64,000 nt of DNA from Conus ventricosus (Eukaryota; Mollusca; Gastropoda; Neogastropoda; Conidae). Positions 1-11,247 of the stretch are shown piece by piece. Made by a program: the position numbers and the translations under genes. Location: assembly GCA_018398815.1 (NCBI GenBank), contig CM031615.1:49450382-49514381 (forward strand), written 5' to 3'. Each line of letters opens with the position of its first letter. Position 1 is the first letter of the stretch. Below the pieces are notes generated by a model, which saw only the letters and a program-made list of their open reading frames with translations, did no database searches and was not told where the DNA came from.

Positions 1-267
1 TTCGCCTTGTCACACACCACTGAAACTAAAAACAAAACAAAACGAAACAAACACATTAAAAAAAAACCCTGACATTTTGTCCATTAACAGAATCGCAAGA
101 TTTAAGGTTACGATGTAAACTTTTATGTATCCAAACAATTTTTCTGACACTCTTGCTTTGATACAGCCCACAGTCTTTTCAAATCTGGATCAAACGCTTT
201 GCTGTAATCAACAAAAGTGTAAACTCCACCTTTTTTTTTAATTTCATCTGTCTACAGATACATACAT

Positions 268-274
<7 letters not shown>
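1..274. other. No gene seen
   Basis: AT-rich sequence with short A and T runs. No open frame of substance, RNA gene or recognised repeat was seen before the microsatellite that follows. Confidence 0.5.
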
Positions 275-337
<63 letters not shown>

Positions 338-340
338 GAC

Positions 341-387
<47 letters not shown>

Positions 388-482
388 CGAGGTGACAAGA
401 AAAACAGAGCCAGACAGACCTACAGACAGACAGACAGAGAGACAGACAGACAGACAGACCTACAGACAGACAGACAGAGAGA
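275..482. repeat. (GA)n/(GACA)n compound microsatellite
   Basis: A long AG-dinucleotide run with GACA interruptions is followed, after about 30 bases, by two near-identical blocks of CAGA/GACA repeats, each introduced by GACCTACA. Serine/leucine-rich open frames on the other strand are by-products of the repeat, not genes. Confidence 0.9.
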
Positions 483-1108
483 CTGGCCAAGCAGGAAAAA
501 AAACATCAGCACTCACCAAAATAAACCGGAGATATGAGAAGAGATAACGCAAGGGCAGGTTTACAACAAACAGCACAAAAGTGGGACTCTCTCTTTCTGT
601 CCAAACTCCTTCCACCCGTCGCACCTGCTCCTCGTGTCAGTCCTCATTAAACAAACAATCATTAAACGCAACACCCTTGTTATTGTTCTTACGACAAGGC
701 GACCAAACTCTCCGCGAGCAAGACCAAAAAAAAAAAAAAAGTGAAGAAGAAGAAGAAGAAGCAGAAGAAACAGACAGAACACTCTTGTCTCTCTAGCTCG
801 ACCTACTAGCAGGCGAGGCTCCTCCCAAAGCCGACTTCAGGATGGCGAGACACGGAGAGGGACAGTCCTGGAAAAATGGCCGTGCCTTGAAGTGTCAGTG
901 GGGGGGTGGAGAAGGGAGACCGTGAGAGCAGAAACAGCCGGGGAAAGAGACAGGCAGGTAAGGGGGGAAGCTGGCTCTTTATAGGACACCGGAGTCGTGA
1001 CAGATGTTCCCGGTCCCCGCGACAGGGTGAAGTATGATATGTACCGGCTTTGTCTTGTCTGCAGGAGGGAAGGCGGGGGTGGAGGGATGGGGTGGGGGTG
1101 GGGGTGGG
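483..1108. other. No gene seen; low-complexity flanks
   Basis: Mixed-composition DNA with an A15 run near 725 and GAA triplets around 742-770. The open frames here run into the neighbouring purine repeats, have biased composition and show no recognisable domain. A T-GGGG-rich tract at 1,087-1,110 begins the next repeat block. Confidence 0.4.
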
Positions 1109-1367
1109 GATTCAGAGAGAGAGAGACAGAGACAGAGAAAGGGACAGAGACACGGAGAGGCGGAGCGACAGACAGAGACAGGGACAGAGAGAGAGAGAGA
1201 GAGATACAGACAGATAGACATACAGACAGAGAGACAGACAGACAGAGACTGAGACAGAAACAGATAGAGAAACAGAGAGAGAAAAAGAGAGAGAGAGAGA
1301 ATGAGAGAGAGAGAGAGAGACATAGACACAGAAAGAGAGAGAGAAAGTGAAAGAGAGACAGATAGAA

Positions 1368-1462
<95 letters not shown>

Positions 1463-1825
1463 GAAGGGGGTGAAAGAGAGAAGAGCTGGAGGTGGGTGAG
1501 GTGAAGGGGATGGAGAGGAAGCGGAGGCCAGGGCACGGTGTACCTGACCTTGTACAGCCCCCCCCACCCCCACCCCCACCGACAAGTCTGCATGAATAGA
1601 TTGAGTTCATGTTGTTTATAGCCCAGCATAGAGGAGAGAGAAAGAAGAGAGAGAGTTACAGCTAGGGGGAGAGCAGAAGAAGAAGAAGAAAAACAAGAAC
1701 AAGAACAAGAACAAGAAGAACAAGAGGAACAAGAAGAAGAAAAAGAAAACGAAAAAGGAGGAGGAGAGGAGGGGGAGGAAGAGGGGGAGGAGGAGGGGGT
1801 GGACGAAGAGAGAGAGAGAGAGAGG

Positions 1826-1906
<81 letters not shown>

Positions 1907-1939
1907 GGACAGACAGAGGAGGAGGAGTATGGAGATGGG

Positions 1940-2001
<62 letters not shown>

Positions 2002-2104
2002 GTGGCAGAGATACATAAATACAAAGACAGAGAGAGACAGAGAGGCAGACACAAAAGACAGAGGCAGGGACAAAGAAAGGAGGAGGAGGAGGAGGAGGAG
2101 GAGT
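1109..2104. repeat. Purine-rich satellite block: GA, GACA, GAA, GGA repeats
   Basis: About 1 kb in which one strand is almost all purine apart from the C of GACA units. Sub-blocks in order: GAGACAGA mixtures (1,109-1,370), pure (GA)n (1,373-1,422), (GACA)n (1,422-1,462), a short unique break, GAA/GAACAA triplets (1,676-1,760), GGA/GGGGGA (1,757-1,800), (GA)n with (GACA)n (1,807-1,915), (GA)n/(GACA)n again (1,945-2,000), and (GGA)n (2,079-2,103). All open frames through it are repeat artefacts. Confidence 0.9.
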
Positions 2105-2784
2105 TTGGAGATGGGGATGGAGGTGAAGAGAGTGGGGCATTTCAATTCATTTCCTGTTCAGCCCGCTGGGGGCCACTGCAGGATTTAAACATCGTCAAAC
2201 TTGGTTCCAGACATGTTGATTAAAAAAAAATTTTAAGTAACAAGTGAGCAAGCAACAACCATCAAAATACCTGTTTCTTTCCAACATACTCAAAACTCCC
2301 TGAAAGGGATTTTTTTTTCACATAGATTTAGGTCAAATGAAAAAAAAAAAAGTTTTTAAAGATTTAACACAATATAGTACAGTACATTATGATACAAAGG
2401 CAATGTGACTGATTCAATGCAATTCAGTTCAATACCATGCGAAAGAATGAACATGAACATCAAAAGATGGCAAGCAAGCAGTACATAATTATTTGCTTCT
2501 TTTTTTTTCTCGCCCTCTTCCCCCCCCCCCCCCCCCCCCCCCCACCTTCCTTCTTCCCCATCTCCCTCACACCCTCTCTTTGCTTCCTCCTTCTCTTTCC
2601 CCACCCCTGAGGCAAACAAAGCTTTTCTGTGAGAGGGAAGAGAAGGGTGGATATCTCCATTGCCTCGCACAGTCTTAACTTCCCTAAGGAAACGGATATG
2701 CTTGGTTTTCCTGGTGACGCGCCATCTGGTTACGGCAGAGACAGCCAGGACGTAGGTGCAGAAAGGACAGGATTGTTGTTTGTT
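2105..2784. other. No gene seen; contains C24 homopolymer
   Basis: AT-rich unique-looking DNA with A/T runs and an uninterrupted run of 24 C at 2,520-2,543. No coding region is supported. Confidence 0.5.
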
Positions 2785-3040
2785 TGGGGTTTTTTTTTCG
2801 CTGTTCCATCTTCTGTACTACCTCAGTGTCATTGCACCCACACCACTCATTTCAAAGCCCCCGTCCACAGCCACAGCTCAGGTACCGCCAATCCATAGGG
2901 AGAAGTCAACAACGTCAAGTCGTCAGGAGGCAGCCCACAAGAGGAGACGCTGCACTGCCGCCGAGTCATTCCGGTGGTGTTCAGTGATGCTTGTTATGAC
3001 AACACTACACTATATAACCAGAACAACAACGCACTATGAT
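2785..3040 (+). repeat. Interspersed repeat family A, copy 1
   Basis: The segment shares ordered blocks with 53,125-53,400 and 61,148-61,500. These include a T-rich start, a CACCTCAGTG-like block followed by CATTGCACCCA, a CCACAGCCACAG block, GTCAAGTCGTCA, a GGAGACxCTGCACTGC block and GGTGGTGTTCAGTG. No coding frame is conserved between copies. It may be a SINE or the 3' part of a longer element; no superfamily was recognised. Confidence 0.65.
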
Positions 3041-3329
3041 GGGCAGCGAAAATAGCAATTCTTGTCTTGGGAGCCGGGGCAATTCGAGCTCACAACACCT
3101 GACAGCTCAACTCGGCGCTCTTGAGAGCCAAGTGAGCCATTCAGGCACCAAATGTTCAAATTGTCTTAAAACTACACCCCCTTCCCTCCTCCAAAAATAA
3201 AATAAAGATAAACAGATCTCAGATTTTTTCCTAAATGTCGGTTTCTGTGAAGCTCTCCTCAGCGTCACTAGCTCAGACGAACCAGGATGTTTCAGCGCGC
3301 AGGAAATCACGATCGCGAGACTGAACGAA

Positions 3330-3850
3330 GGTCTGTAGTATAATAGAGGTGACATGAGCATCCTATTGGCCTGGCGCCCTTGAGGACATGATGTCCCAAA
3401 CCCGAGTCTGTAGTGCTGTGGCAGGATGTCTGGTCGTTGGCAGGAGTCTTGGGCCCGGTTCAGAACAGGGGATGTCCTATCTTGTTCTGGTTGTCGTCCC
3501 ACACAGAAGTCAGGGTCCTCTTCTTTCTTTCTTTCTTCAGAACTGGTGTCCAGCACTTGGTTCTGGTTCCGTGTGAAATGATGTCCACCCCGTGGCCAAA
3601 ACTGTGGGCGTCGGTGTTCTTCGCCTCTACCCTACCCCCATCCCCACCCCTACCCACACTCACAGCCAAGGCCCGTCTTCAGGGCTACCGGGCGGCCTTT
3701 GTCATGCTGGCGATGGTCCTGTGCCGCGTGAGGCTGCCTTAAAGAGGCAGCAGAACGGCGCTCGCTGAAGCGCCGCACGAGTCCCTTCCATGGTTCTCGC
3801 TGACCATGGTCGGGAGGGCATATTTCAGCCAAACTCCGAGAGGACTGCTC
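3330..3850 (-). repeat. Interspersed repeat family B, copy 1 (inverted)
   Basis: Read on the minus strand this matches 59,400-59,890 in order. Shared blocks are GTTTGGCTGAAA, a block around GGAAGGGACTCGTGC, CAGCCTCACGC/CAGCCTCAGGC, CCAAGTGCTGGACA, CAAGACTCCTGCCAAC and GGCCAATAGGA. The two copies are diverged and carry no shared open frame. Class unknown. Confidence 0.6.
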
Positions 3851-4090
3851 ACCATTCAGATCCTGAAAACATGGTTTGCCAGGCCTTGACTATCGCAGCC
3901 AGGCGGCTCTCAATCGCCGACCCCCCCCCCCCTCCTCCCCCCCCACCCCCCCCCCACCCCCACCCCACCCCCACCCCACCTTCCACATCTCTAGACTCGT
4001 CCTCGGCGACAAAAGCTAGATCCTGTATTACCATAATTGTTGGAAGGTTGGCCGCGCCTCTTTACGTAGACCTCTCACATCATCTGCCTC

Positions 4091-4164
<74 letters not shown>

Positions 4165-4763
4165 GCCAACTCTCTCAGTAGGAAACGTGGCAAAGTTACG
4201 GTGTATATCATTTTATGATTTTTCCATTTCTTGCGGGTTCCATGTAAGTGAGCATGATCAACAACATGGCGGACTTTTCGCTGCGCGGCGTCTGAGCCTG
4301 TTGTCGTTCTGGTCGTGTCGGTGTAGTGTCAGACAGGTCCCCTTCCCGCGCTCCCCTTCCTGCACTCTCTCTTATACCCCAGCTATATGTCACCTAAGAT
4401 ATATAGGGACCGTGCTCAAGCCCACGAGCTAAAGCTGACAGCCCCCTTTCAGAGAGACAGACTACAATACACAGGACGCTATTGTGAATGGGAAGACTGT
4501 ACACACGTGCCACTGATGCTTAGTCTACGTCTGTGACGGGGGATAAGAAATAGATCATACTCAACAGTGACATTCGTCTACGATTTGTTTTCCATTTCCA
4601 GCTGGGATCCGTGTAAAGATAATCACTCATAGTGGAATTCACAGTCCTGCAATTGTTTGTCCAGTACTGTGTCGATTTTTAAAAGAAATGTTTAAATTAA
4701 AACAAAAGCAAAACGTAAATATAAATAGGTCACCGTCGGACTCTTACACATCACAGCCACAAT
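3851..4763. other. No gene seen; C-rich and (CT)n tracts
   Basis: Contains a C-rich tract with A interruptions at about 3,920-3,980 and a (CT)n run at about 4,089-4,160. The remainder is unique-looking DNA with no supported coding region. Confidence 0.5.
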
Positions 4764-4820
<57 letters not shown>

Positions 4821-5000
4821 TCTCTCTCTCTCTCTCTCTCTCTCTGTGACACACACGCGCGTGCGCGCACACACACACACACACATATCGCACATGCATA
4901 TATACATTCGCATGCGTTAACGCATGCATACATATATATGATACATGCGTACGCGTACGCGCTCGCGCGCGCACACACACACTCACACACACACACACAC

Positions 5001-5057
<57 letters not shown>

Positions 5058-5095
5058 CACGCAAGCATCTTCGCACACTCACGCTTGAGGGACGG

Positions 5096-5174
<79 letters not shown>

Positions 5175-5207
5175 CGCACGCACGCACGCACGCACACACG
5201 CACACAC

Positions 5208-5276
<69 letters not shown>

Positions 5277-5279
5277 CAC

Positions 5280-5354
<75 letters not shown>
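4764..5354. repeat. Compound (CT)n / (CA)n microsatellite with CG-alternating segments
   Basis: (CT)n at 4,764-4,844 is followed by about 500 bp of mostly (CA)n. Several alternating purine-pyrimidine segments containing CG interrupt it (GCGCGTGCGCGC near 4,857, GTACGCGTACGCGC near 4,950, CGCACGCACGCACG near 5,175). All His/Thr or Cys/Val frames are artefacts. Confidence 0.92.
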
Positions 5355-5357
<3 letters not shown>

Positions 5358-5654
5358 CACATGCACATGCTCATACACCCACACCTCTGCTCTTCAAAAC
5401 CTTTCGTACTTTCCCTCTGTCGATAGGAAGTATAGGAAATATAAGCGAAGCCACTTTAGAAGTTGGTAATTTTGCTCGAACAAAGCCGGCATTGACACAG
5501 CAATGTACGCACCGTTTGCACAGCATGAAAGCTGTCAAAGTCACGTTTCCTTCTTTCTGTTTCTTCCTTTTTTTTTTCTTCTTTTTTTTATTCTTGTCCG
5601 CCTACTTTTCTCCATAGCCATATGTCTTTTAAGGGAGTGTGTCATGAATAAACT

Positions 5655-5733
<79 letters not shown>

Positions 5734-6062
5734 CAAGCAGTGGTTTCTGCGATTTTAATGCAAAGAGAAAAAAAAAAGCTGAATTAACGCGACATGATTT
5801 TTCTTGCTTTTTTTTTTAATTTTTTTTAAGCCACTACTCGTCATAGACAACAATTATCTTCTTGGTGTTGATAATGAAATCAATTTTAACAACAACAACA
5901 AAAGCAGACATAGCTTTTTTTCTAATTATCTAACTTTGTTTGTATAGTTCCTCTCTGTCTCTGCTATTCGTTTTTTTTTAAATGTGTTTCAGACCATACG
6001 ATGTGCTGATTTCTGTTTATTTCGTCGCCTAACAAGAACGTCGTTCATCGATTGCTTTTCAA

Positions 6063-6116
<54 letters not shown>

Positions 6117-6247
6117 GGGAGGAGAGAGAGAGGAGGGGGAGGGGGGAGGAGAAGGGGAAGATGACAGTTTCTGAAGAAGTTCATTCACCCATTGTTGATG
6201 GGCCTACTTTACAAACTTTTCTGAACTTGATTCAGCGAACTGTGACG

Positions 6248-6290
<43 letters not shown>

Positions 6291-6551
6291 GCATAATAGT
6301 CTTCTTTTATGTGACTATCGCAGAAGTCCTAACGAAACAGAATGCGAAGTATATAAGCTTACACAGTCGAGTCCATTCGGATCTGAGAGGTAAATATATC
6401 ACTGCGTCCTGCGGGCATGGTGACATGATAAATCTTGAAGACGTGCCAATCTAGGTACGCAAATCTTTCAAAATTCACATTCATTTTGGCGTGTTGTGTA
6501 CTTCGCTTGAATATTCATAGCTGAACCGTTTTTGTAATAATGTTTGTAGAG
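5355..6551. other. No gene seen; (CT)n and (GA)n microsatellites
   Basis: AT-rich unique DNA with (CT)n at 5,659-5,731, (GA)n plus GGA-rich sequence at 6,065-6,155 and (CT)n at 6,250-6,286. The frames crossing these runs are not supported as genes. Confidence 0.5.
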
Positions 6552-6569
6552 GGCGCGCGCGCGCGCGGC

Positions 6570-6641
<72 letters not shown>

Positions 6642-6649
6642 ATGCGTGC

Positions 6650-6716
<67 letters not shown>

Positions 6717-6741
6717 TGAGTTTGAGTGCGTGCGTGCGTGC

Positions 6742-6836
<95 letters not shown>

Positions 6837-6857
6837 CCCGCGCGCGCGCGCGCGCGC
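6552..6857. repeat. (GT)n microsatellite capped by (GC)n alternation at both ends
   Basis: About 300 bp of (GT)n interrupted by GCGTGCGTGC stretches, and bounded on both sides by GC-alternating sequence (6,552-6,575 and 6,837-6,856). Nearly every base lies in an alternating purine-pyrimidine series. Confidence 0.92.
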
Positions 6858-7593
6858 CAGACTAGGAGATGGGGTAGTATGGAGGGTGTGTTTTACGTGT
6901 ATGTTGATAGCCGTTAGAAGCAAACATAGCAGTCAAAGCGAATGGACCGTTTCCGTGGAGAAAGTAATGCACGGAGGATGCCTGCCTGGTTGTAGTCCCA
7001 GTGTATCAGTGAGGATGGTTTACCTATCGTGATTTTGACAGCTCTTTCATGAATACTGATCACTGGTTTAAGTAAATAGTGAGGATGGCTTACCTATCGT
7101 GATTTTGACAGCTCTTTTGTGAATACTAATCGGCAGTCTAAGTAAATCATTGCTATAGCTGAGAAGTAAATCATTGCTATAGCTGAGTCTCAAGGTTTTG
7201 AGTCATAGTCAATACTAGTCTGAATGTGGGTATGAAAAAATAGTTTCCTTGCACGCAATTTAAAACAAAAAAGAAATTTAAGGTTTTTTTTTTTTGTTTT
7301 TTTAGTAGCTATAAGTTTGTCTATAAAAGTTCTTAGTGTTTTGGCAGATTATTATCTGTTGTTAAGAATTTGTGACTGGATACTTATTCCATTTTTCCCC
7401 CTTAGAAATGCAAACTACTTGTAGATTTTGGCCAAGGCTTTGACGCTTCTGTCCTGTAGTAATCATCACGAATTCAGGGGGGGGGGGGGGGGGGGGGGTT
7501 TTGCTTGTTTGTTGTGTTTTGTTGTGTGTGTGTGTGTGTGGTTTTGTTTTTCTGGTTTTTTTTTTTTTTTTTTTTTTTTTTGATGGTGACTTA
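6858..7593. other. No gene seen; short tandem duplications and a G22 run
   Basis: A unit of about 70 bp is duplicated at 7,008-7,147 (both copies contain TTACCTATCGTGATTTTGA). A 24-bp unit is duplicated immediately after it (about 7,141-7,188, TCATTGCTATAGCTGAG shared). A run of 22 G lies at 7,477-7,498, followed by T-rich sequence. Confidence 0.6.
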
Positions 7594-8032
7594 CTTACTT
7601 AGGCCCATAGCTCAAGGGTGAGCATAGGCCATCGACAACACTCCACCATCGCACTCGGTTCTGGGCTGCTCGCTGAATGCCTGTCCAGTTGGTCCCCTGC
7701 CTCTTTATCTCTGCCTCAGTATCTCGCCTCCAGCTGCTGCGAGGTCGGCCTTTCTTCCTTTTCCCCTGCGGGTTCCATGTCAGGGCTTGGCGTGTGGTGC
7801 TGGATGCTGGCTTCCTGAGAGTGTGTCCAATCCAGCCCCACTTCCTCCGCAGAATCTGCTTGGCCACTGGTTCCTGTCCTGTTTGCTTCCATAGATCTTC
7901 ATTGTTGATCTTCTCTGGCCATCTGATTTTGAAGATACGCCTCAGACAGGTGTTGATGAAGGTCTGAAATTTTTGCTGTATTGCCTTGGTCATTCTCCAA
8001 GTCTCGCAGCCGTAGAGCAGAACCGACTTCAC
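7594..8032 (-). mobile_element. LINE fragment: C-terminal end of a reverse-transcriptase ORF
   Basis: A 145-codon open frame on the minus strand has the composition and motifs typical of the C-terminal tail of invertebrate endonuclease/reverse-transcriptase LINE proteins. It reads SVLLYGCETW near the start, then CLRRIFKIRWP, QILRRKWGWIGHTLRKP and GRPRSSWRR, and ends in a stop just before the LINE 3' end. A TTAC-type tail (AAGT repeats on the minus strand) follows at about 7,590. The catalytic reverse-transcriptase core is absent, so this is a 5'-truncated insertion. The frame is intact, suggesting moderate age. Clade uncertain (RTE- or Ingi-like). Confidence 0.8.
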
Positions 8033-8054
8033 GTTTGAATTGAAGATACAGCGT

Positions 8055-8470
8055 CAAAACTACTCGTTCGTACTATCATCAGCAACCACTTTGCTATATA
8101 TTTCCAGGTGTAATGGCAGATCATTAATGTAAAATGAAGACAACAGAGGACCTAATACTGAACCTTGTGGGACCTCAGACTTTTTTTTTTTTTTTAAACT
8201 GGATTTGTGTATACAGATAGAAGTTGTCTGTTGAAAAGAAAAGATTAAGTCAACTTAATGTCTTAAACGATCGCTTATAGATAGCTAGTTTTCTGAGCAA
8301 AAGTTCATATTCAATCGAAAGCTTTAGCGAAATCTACAACAACAACAAAATACCTGAGAATTATTTGTTATTCATGTCCACAGACCATTTATCTATTGGT
8401 TTAACAAGCGCTCTATAGCAAGAAAGATTTTCTCTGAATCCCGACTGATTCGGACGGGTTAAATAAAACT
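8055..8470 (-). mobile_element. Decayed LINE reverse-transcriptase fragment
   Basis: Translating the minus strand in shifting frames gives ordered reverse-transcriptase pieces. They are an NQSGFRE block with SCYRALVKPIDKW (8,380-8,460), VDFAKAFD (about 8,310-8,340), [12 protein letters not shown] with YINDLPLHLE (8,100-8,180) and VVADDS (near 8,085). The ADD catalytic pair survives, but stops and frameshifts break the frame. This is a different, older insertion than the fragment next to it. Confidence 0.75.
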
Positions 8471-8474
8471 TTAT

Positions 8475-8478
<4 letters not shown>

Positions 8479-8558
<80 letters not shown>
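8479..8558. repeat. (GA)n microsatellite
   Basis: Eighty bases of uninterrupted GA dinucleotide. Confidence 0.95.
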
Positions 8559-8560
<2 letters not shown>

Positions 8561-8661
8561 ACATTGAATTGTGATCAAAACAATTACGGATTTTGACACA
8601 AATAATCGATGAGATTAGATGTTGCGAAGGAATTATGGGAGATTAGATGACGCAGAGCCAA

Positions 8662-8662
<1 letters not shown>

Positions 8663-8713
<51 letters not shown>

Positions 8714-8715
8714 TG

Positions 8716-8765
<50 letters not shown>

Positions 8766-8806
8766 GTGTGCAGGATGTAGGGTGGTGGTGGTGGTGGTAT
8801 GTGGTG

Positions 8807-8875
<69 letters not shown>

Positions 8876-8892
8876 GTGTGTGTGTGTGTGTT

Positions 8893-8985
<93 letters not shown>

Positions 8986-8992
8986 AGAGAGT
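8663..8992. repeat. (GT)n then (GA)n compound microsatellite
   Basis: (GT)n with GGT and TGG interruptions at 8,663-8,891, including a short (GGT)n block near 8,782, passes directly into (GA)n at 8,892-8,992. No coding content. Confidence 0.92.
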
Positions 8993-9227
8993 CACCCGAA
9001 CGAATGAAATTCAATGTGCTTGAAATTAATACAAGAGCAGCTTCTACGTTAATGAACTGACGTAGGCAGGCAGAGATGAACTGCTCTCCATATCATCAGG
9101 AAGCAGCATCACCTGTGATGGATGCTACCGGCAGGTATTGTATTACCAGGTGAACGAACAGCTGTGCTGTGCTCGGACCATTACACCTTCTGAATCTCCA
9201 CCGTTGCTCCGCAACCAAAGTCTGACA
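8993..9227. other. Unique spacer before the 44-bp minisatellite
   Basis: Unique-looking sequence leading into the array; no gene seen. Confidence 0.4.
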
Positions 9228-11247
9228 TGTGCCGTTCGTTGGCATGGATGCTGCGAGGGTCATTGCCCCTGTCTGCCGTTCGTTGGCATGGATGCTGCGA
9301 GGGTCATTGCCCCTGTCTGCCGTTCGTTGGCATGGATGCTGCGAGGGTCATTGCCCCTGTCTGCCGTTCGTTGGCATGGATGCTGCGAGGGTCATTGCCC
9401 CTGTCTGCCGTTCGTTGGCATGGATGCTGCGAGGGTCATTGCCCCTGTCTGCCGTTCGTTGGCATGGATGCTGCGAGGGTCATTGCCCCTGTCTGCCGTT
9501 CGTTGGCATGGATGTTGCGAGGGTCATTGCCCCTGTCTGCCGTTCGTTGGCATGGATGTTGCGAGGGTCATTGCCCCTGTCTGCCGTTCGTTGGCATGGA
9601 TGTTGCGAGGGTCATTGCCCCTGTCTGCCGTTCGTTGGCATGGATGTTGCGAGGGTCATTGCCCCTGTCTGCCGTTCGTTGGCATGGATGCTGCGAGGGT
9701 CATTGCCCCTGTCTGCCGTTCGTTGGCATGGATGTTGCGAGGGTCATTGCCCCTGTCTGCCGTTCGTTGGCATGGATGTTGCGAGGGTCATTGCCCCTGT
9801 CTGCCGTTCGTTGGCATGGATGTTGCGAGGGTCATTGCCCCTGTCTGCCGTTCGTTGGCATGGATGTTGCGAGGGTCATTGCCCCTGTCTGCCGTTCGTT
9901 GGCATGGATGTTGCGAGGGTCATTGCCCCTGTCTGCCGTTCGTTGGCATGGATGCTGCGAGGGTCATTGCCCCTGTCTGCCGTTCGTTGGCATGGATGCT
10001 GCGAGGGTCATTGCCCCTGTCTGCCGTTCGTTGGCATGGATGCTGCGAGGGTCATTGCCCCTGTCTGCCGTTCGTTGGCATGGATGCTGCGAGGGTCATT
10101 GCCCCTGTCTGCCGTTCGTTGGCATGGATGCTGCGAGGGTCATTGCCCTGTCTGCCGTTCGTTGGCATGGATGCTGCGAGGGTCATTGCCCCTGTCTGCC
10201 GTTCGTTGGCATGGATGCTGCGAGGGTCATTGCCCCTGTCTGCCGTTCGTTGGCATGGATGCTGCGAGGGTCATTGCCCCTGTCTGCCGTTCGTTGGCAT
10301 GGATGCTGCGAGGGTCATTGCCCTGTCTGCCGTTCGTTGGCATGGATGTTGCGAGGGTCATTGCCCCTGTCTGCCGTTCGTTGGCATGGATGTTGCGAGG
10401 GTCATTGCCCCTGTCTGCCGTTCGTTGGCATGGATGTTGCGAGGGTCATTGCCCCTGTCTGCCGTTCGTTGGCATGGATGCTGCGAGGGTCATTGCCCCT
10501 GTCTGCCGTTCGTTGGCATGGATGTTGCGAGGGTCATTGCCCCTGTCTGCCGTTCGTTGGCATGGATGTTGCGAGGGTCATTGCCCCTGTCTGCCGTTCG
10601 TTGGCATGGATGTTGCGAGGGTCATTGCCCCTGTCTGCCGTTCGTTGGCATGGATGTTGCGAGGGTCATTGCCCCTGTCTGCCGTTCGTTGGCATGGATG
10701 TTGCGAGGGTCATTGCCCCTGTCTGCCGTTCGTTGGCATGGATGTTGCGAGGGTCATTGCCCCTGTCTGCCGTTCGTTGGCATGGATGTTGCGAGGGTCA
10801 TTGCCCCTGTCTGCCGTTCGTTGGCATGGATGTTGCGAGGGTCATTGCCCCTGTCTGCCGTTCGTTGGCATGGATGTGCGAGGGTCATTGCCCCTGTCTG
10901 CCGTTCGTTGGCATGGATGCTGCGAGGGTCATTGCCCCTGTCTGCCGTTCGTTGGCATGGATGCTGCGAGGGTCATTGCCCCTGTCTGCCGTTCGTTGGC
11001 ATGGATGCTGCGAGGGTCATTGCCCTGTCTGCCGTTCGTTGGCATGGATGCTGCGAGGGTCATTGCCCCTGTCTGCCGTTCGTTGGCATGGATGCTGCGA
11101 GGGTCATTGCCCCTGTCTGCCGTTCGTTGGCATGGATGTTGCGAGGGTCATTGCCCCTGTCTGCCGTTCGTTGGCATGGATGTTGCGAGGGTCATTGCCC
11201 CTGTCTGCCGTTCGTTGGCATGATGCTGCGAGGGTCATTGCCCCTGT
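9228..11247. repeat. 44-bp minisatellite, about 46 tandem units
   Basis: The unit starts CTGCCGTTCGTTGGCATGG and ends GTCATTGCCCCTGT. Copies are almost identical. The main variant is one C/T position (GATGCTGCG or GATGTTGCG). A one-base-shorter CCCTG form follows units 21, 25 and 41, and isolated single-base deletions occur near 10,876 and 11,221. Because 44 is not a multiple of 3 and the unit has no stop in any plus frame, all three plus frames stay open for about 2 kb (664-801 codons). They translate the same unit cyclically and have no independent coding support. Confidence 0.95.

Noticed and set aside
979..2145. 388-codon minus-strand ORF and neighbours rich in Ser/Leu
   Set aside because: Products of (GA)n and (GACA)n microsatellites; no unique protein sequence of useful length.
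4744..5426. Cys/Val- and His/Thr-repeat ORFs
   Set aside because: Translations of (CA)n/(GT)n tracts, present in several frames at once.
9228..11247. CRISPR array
   Set aside because: Units are contiguous without unique spacers and the setting is eukaryotic.
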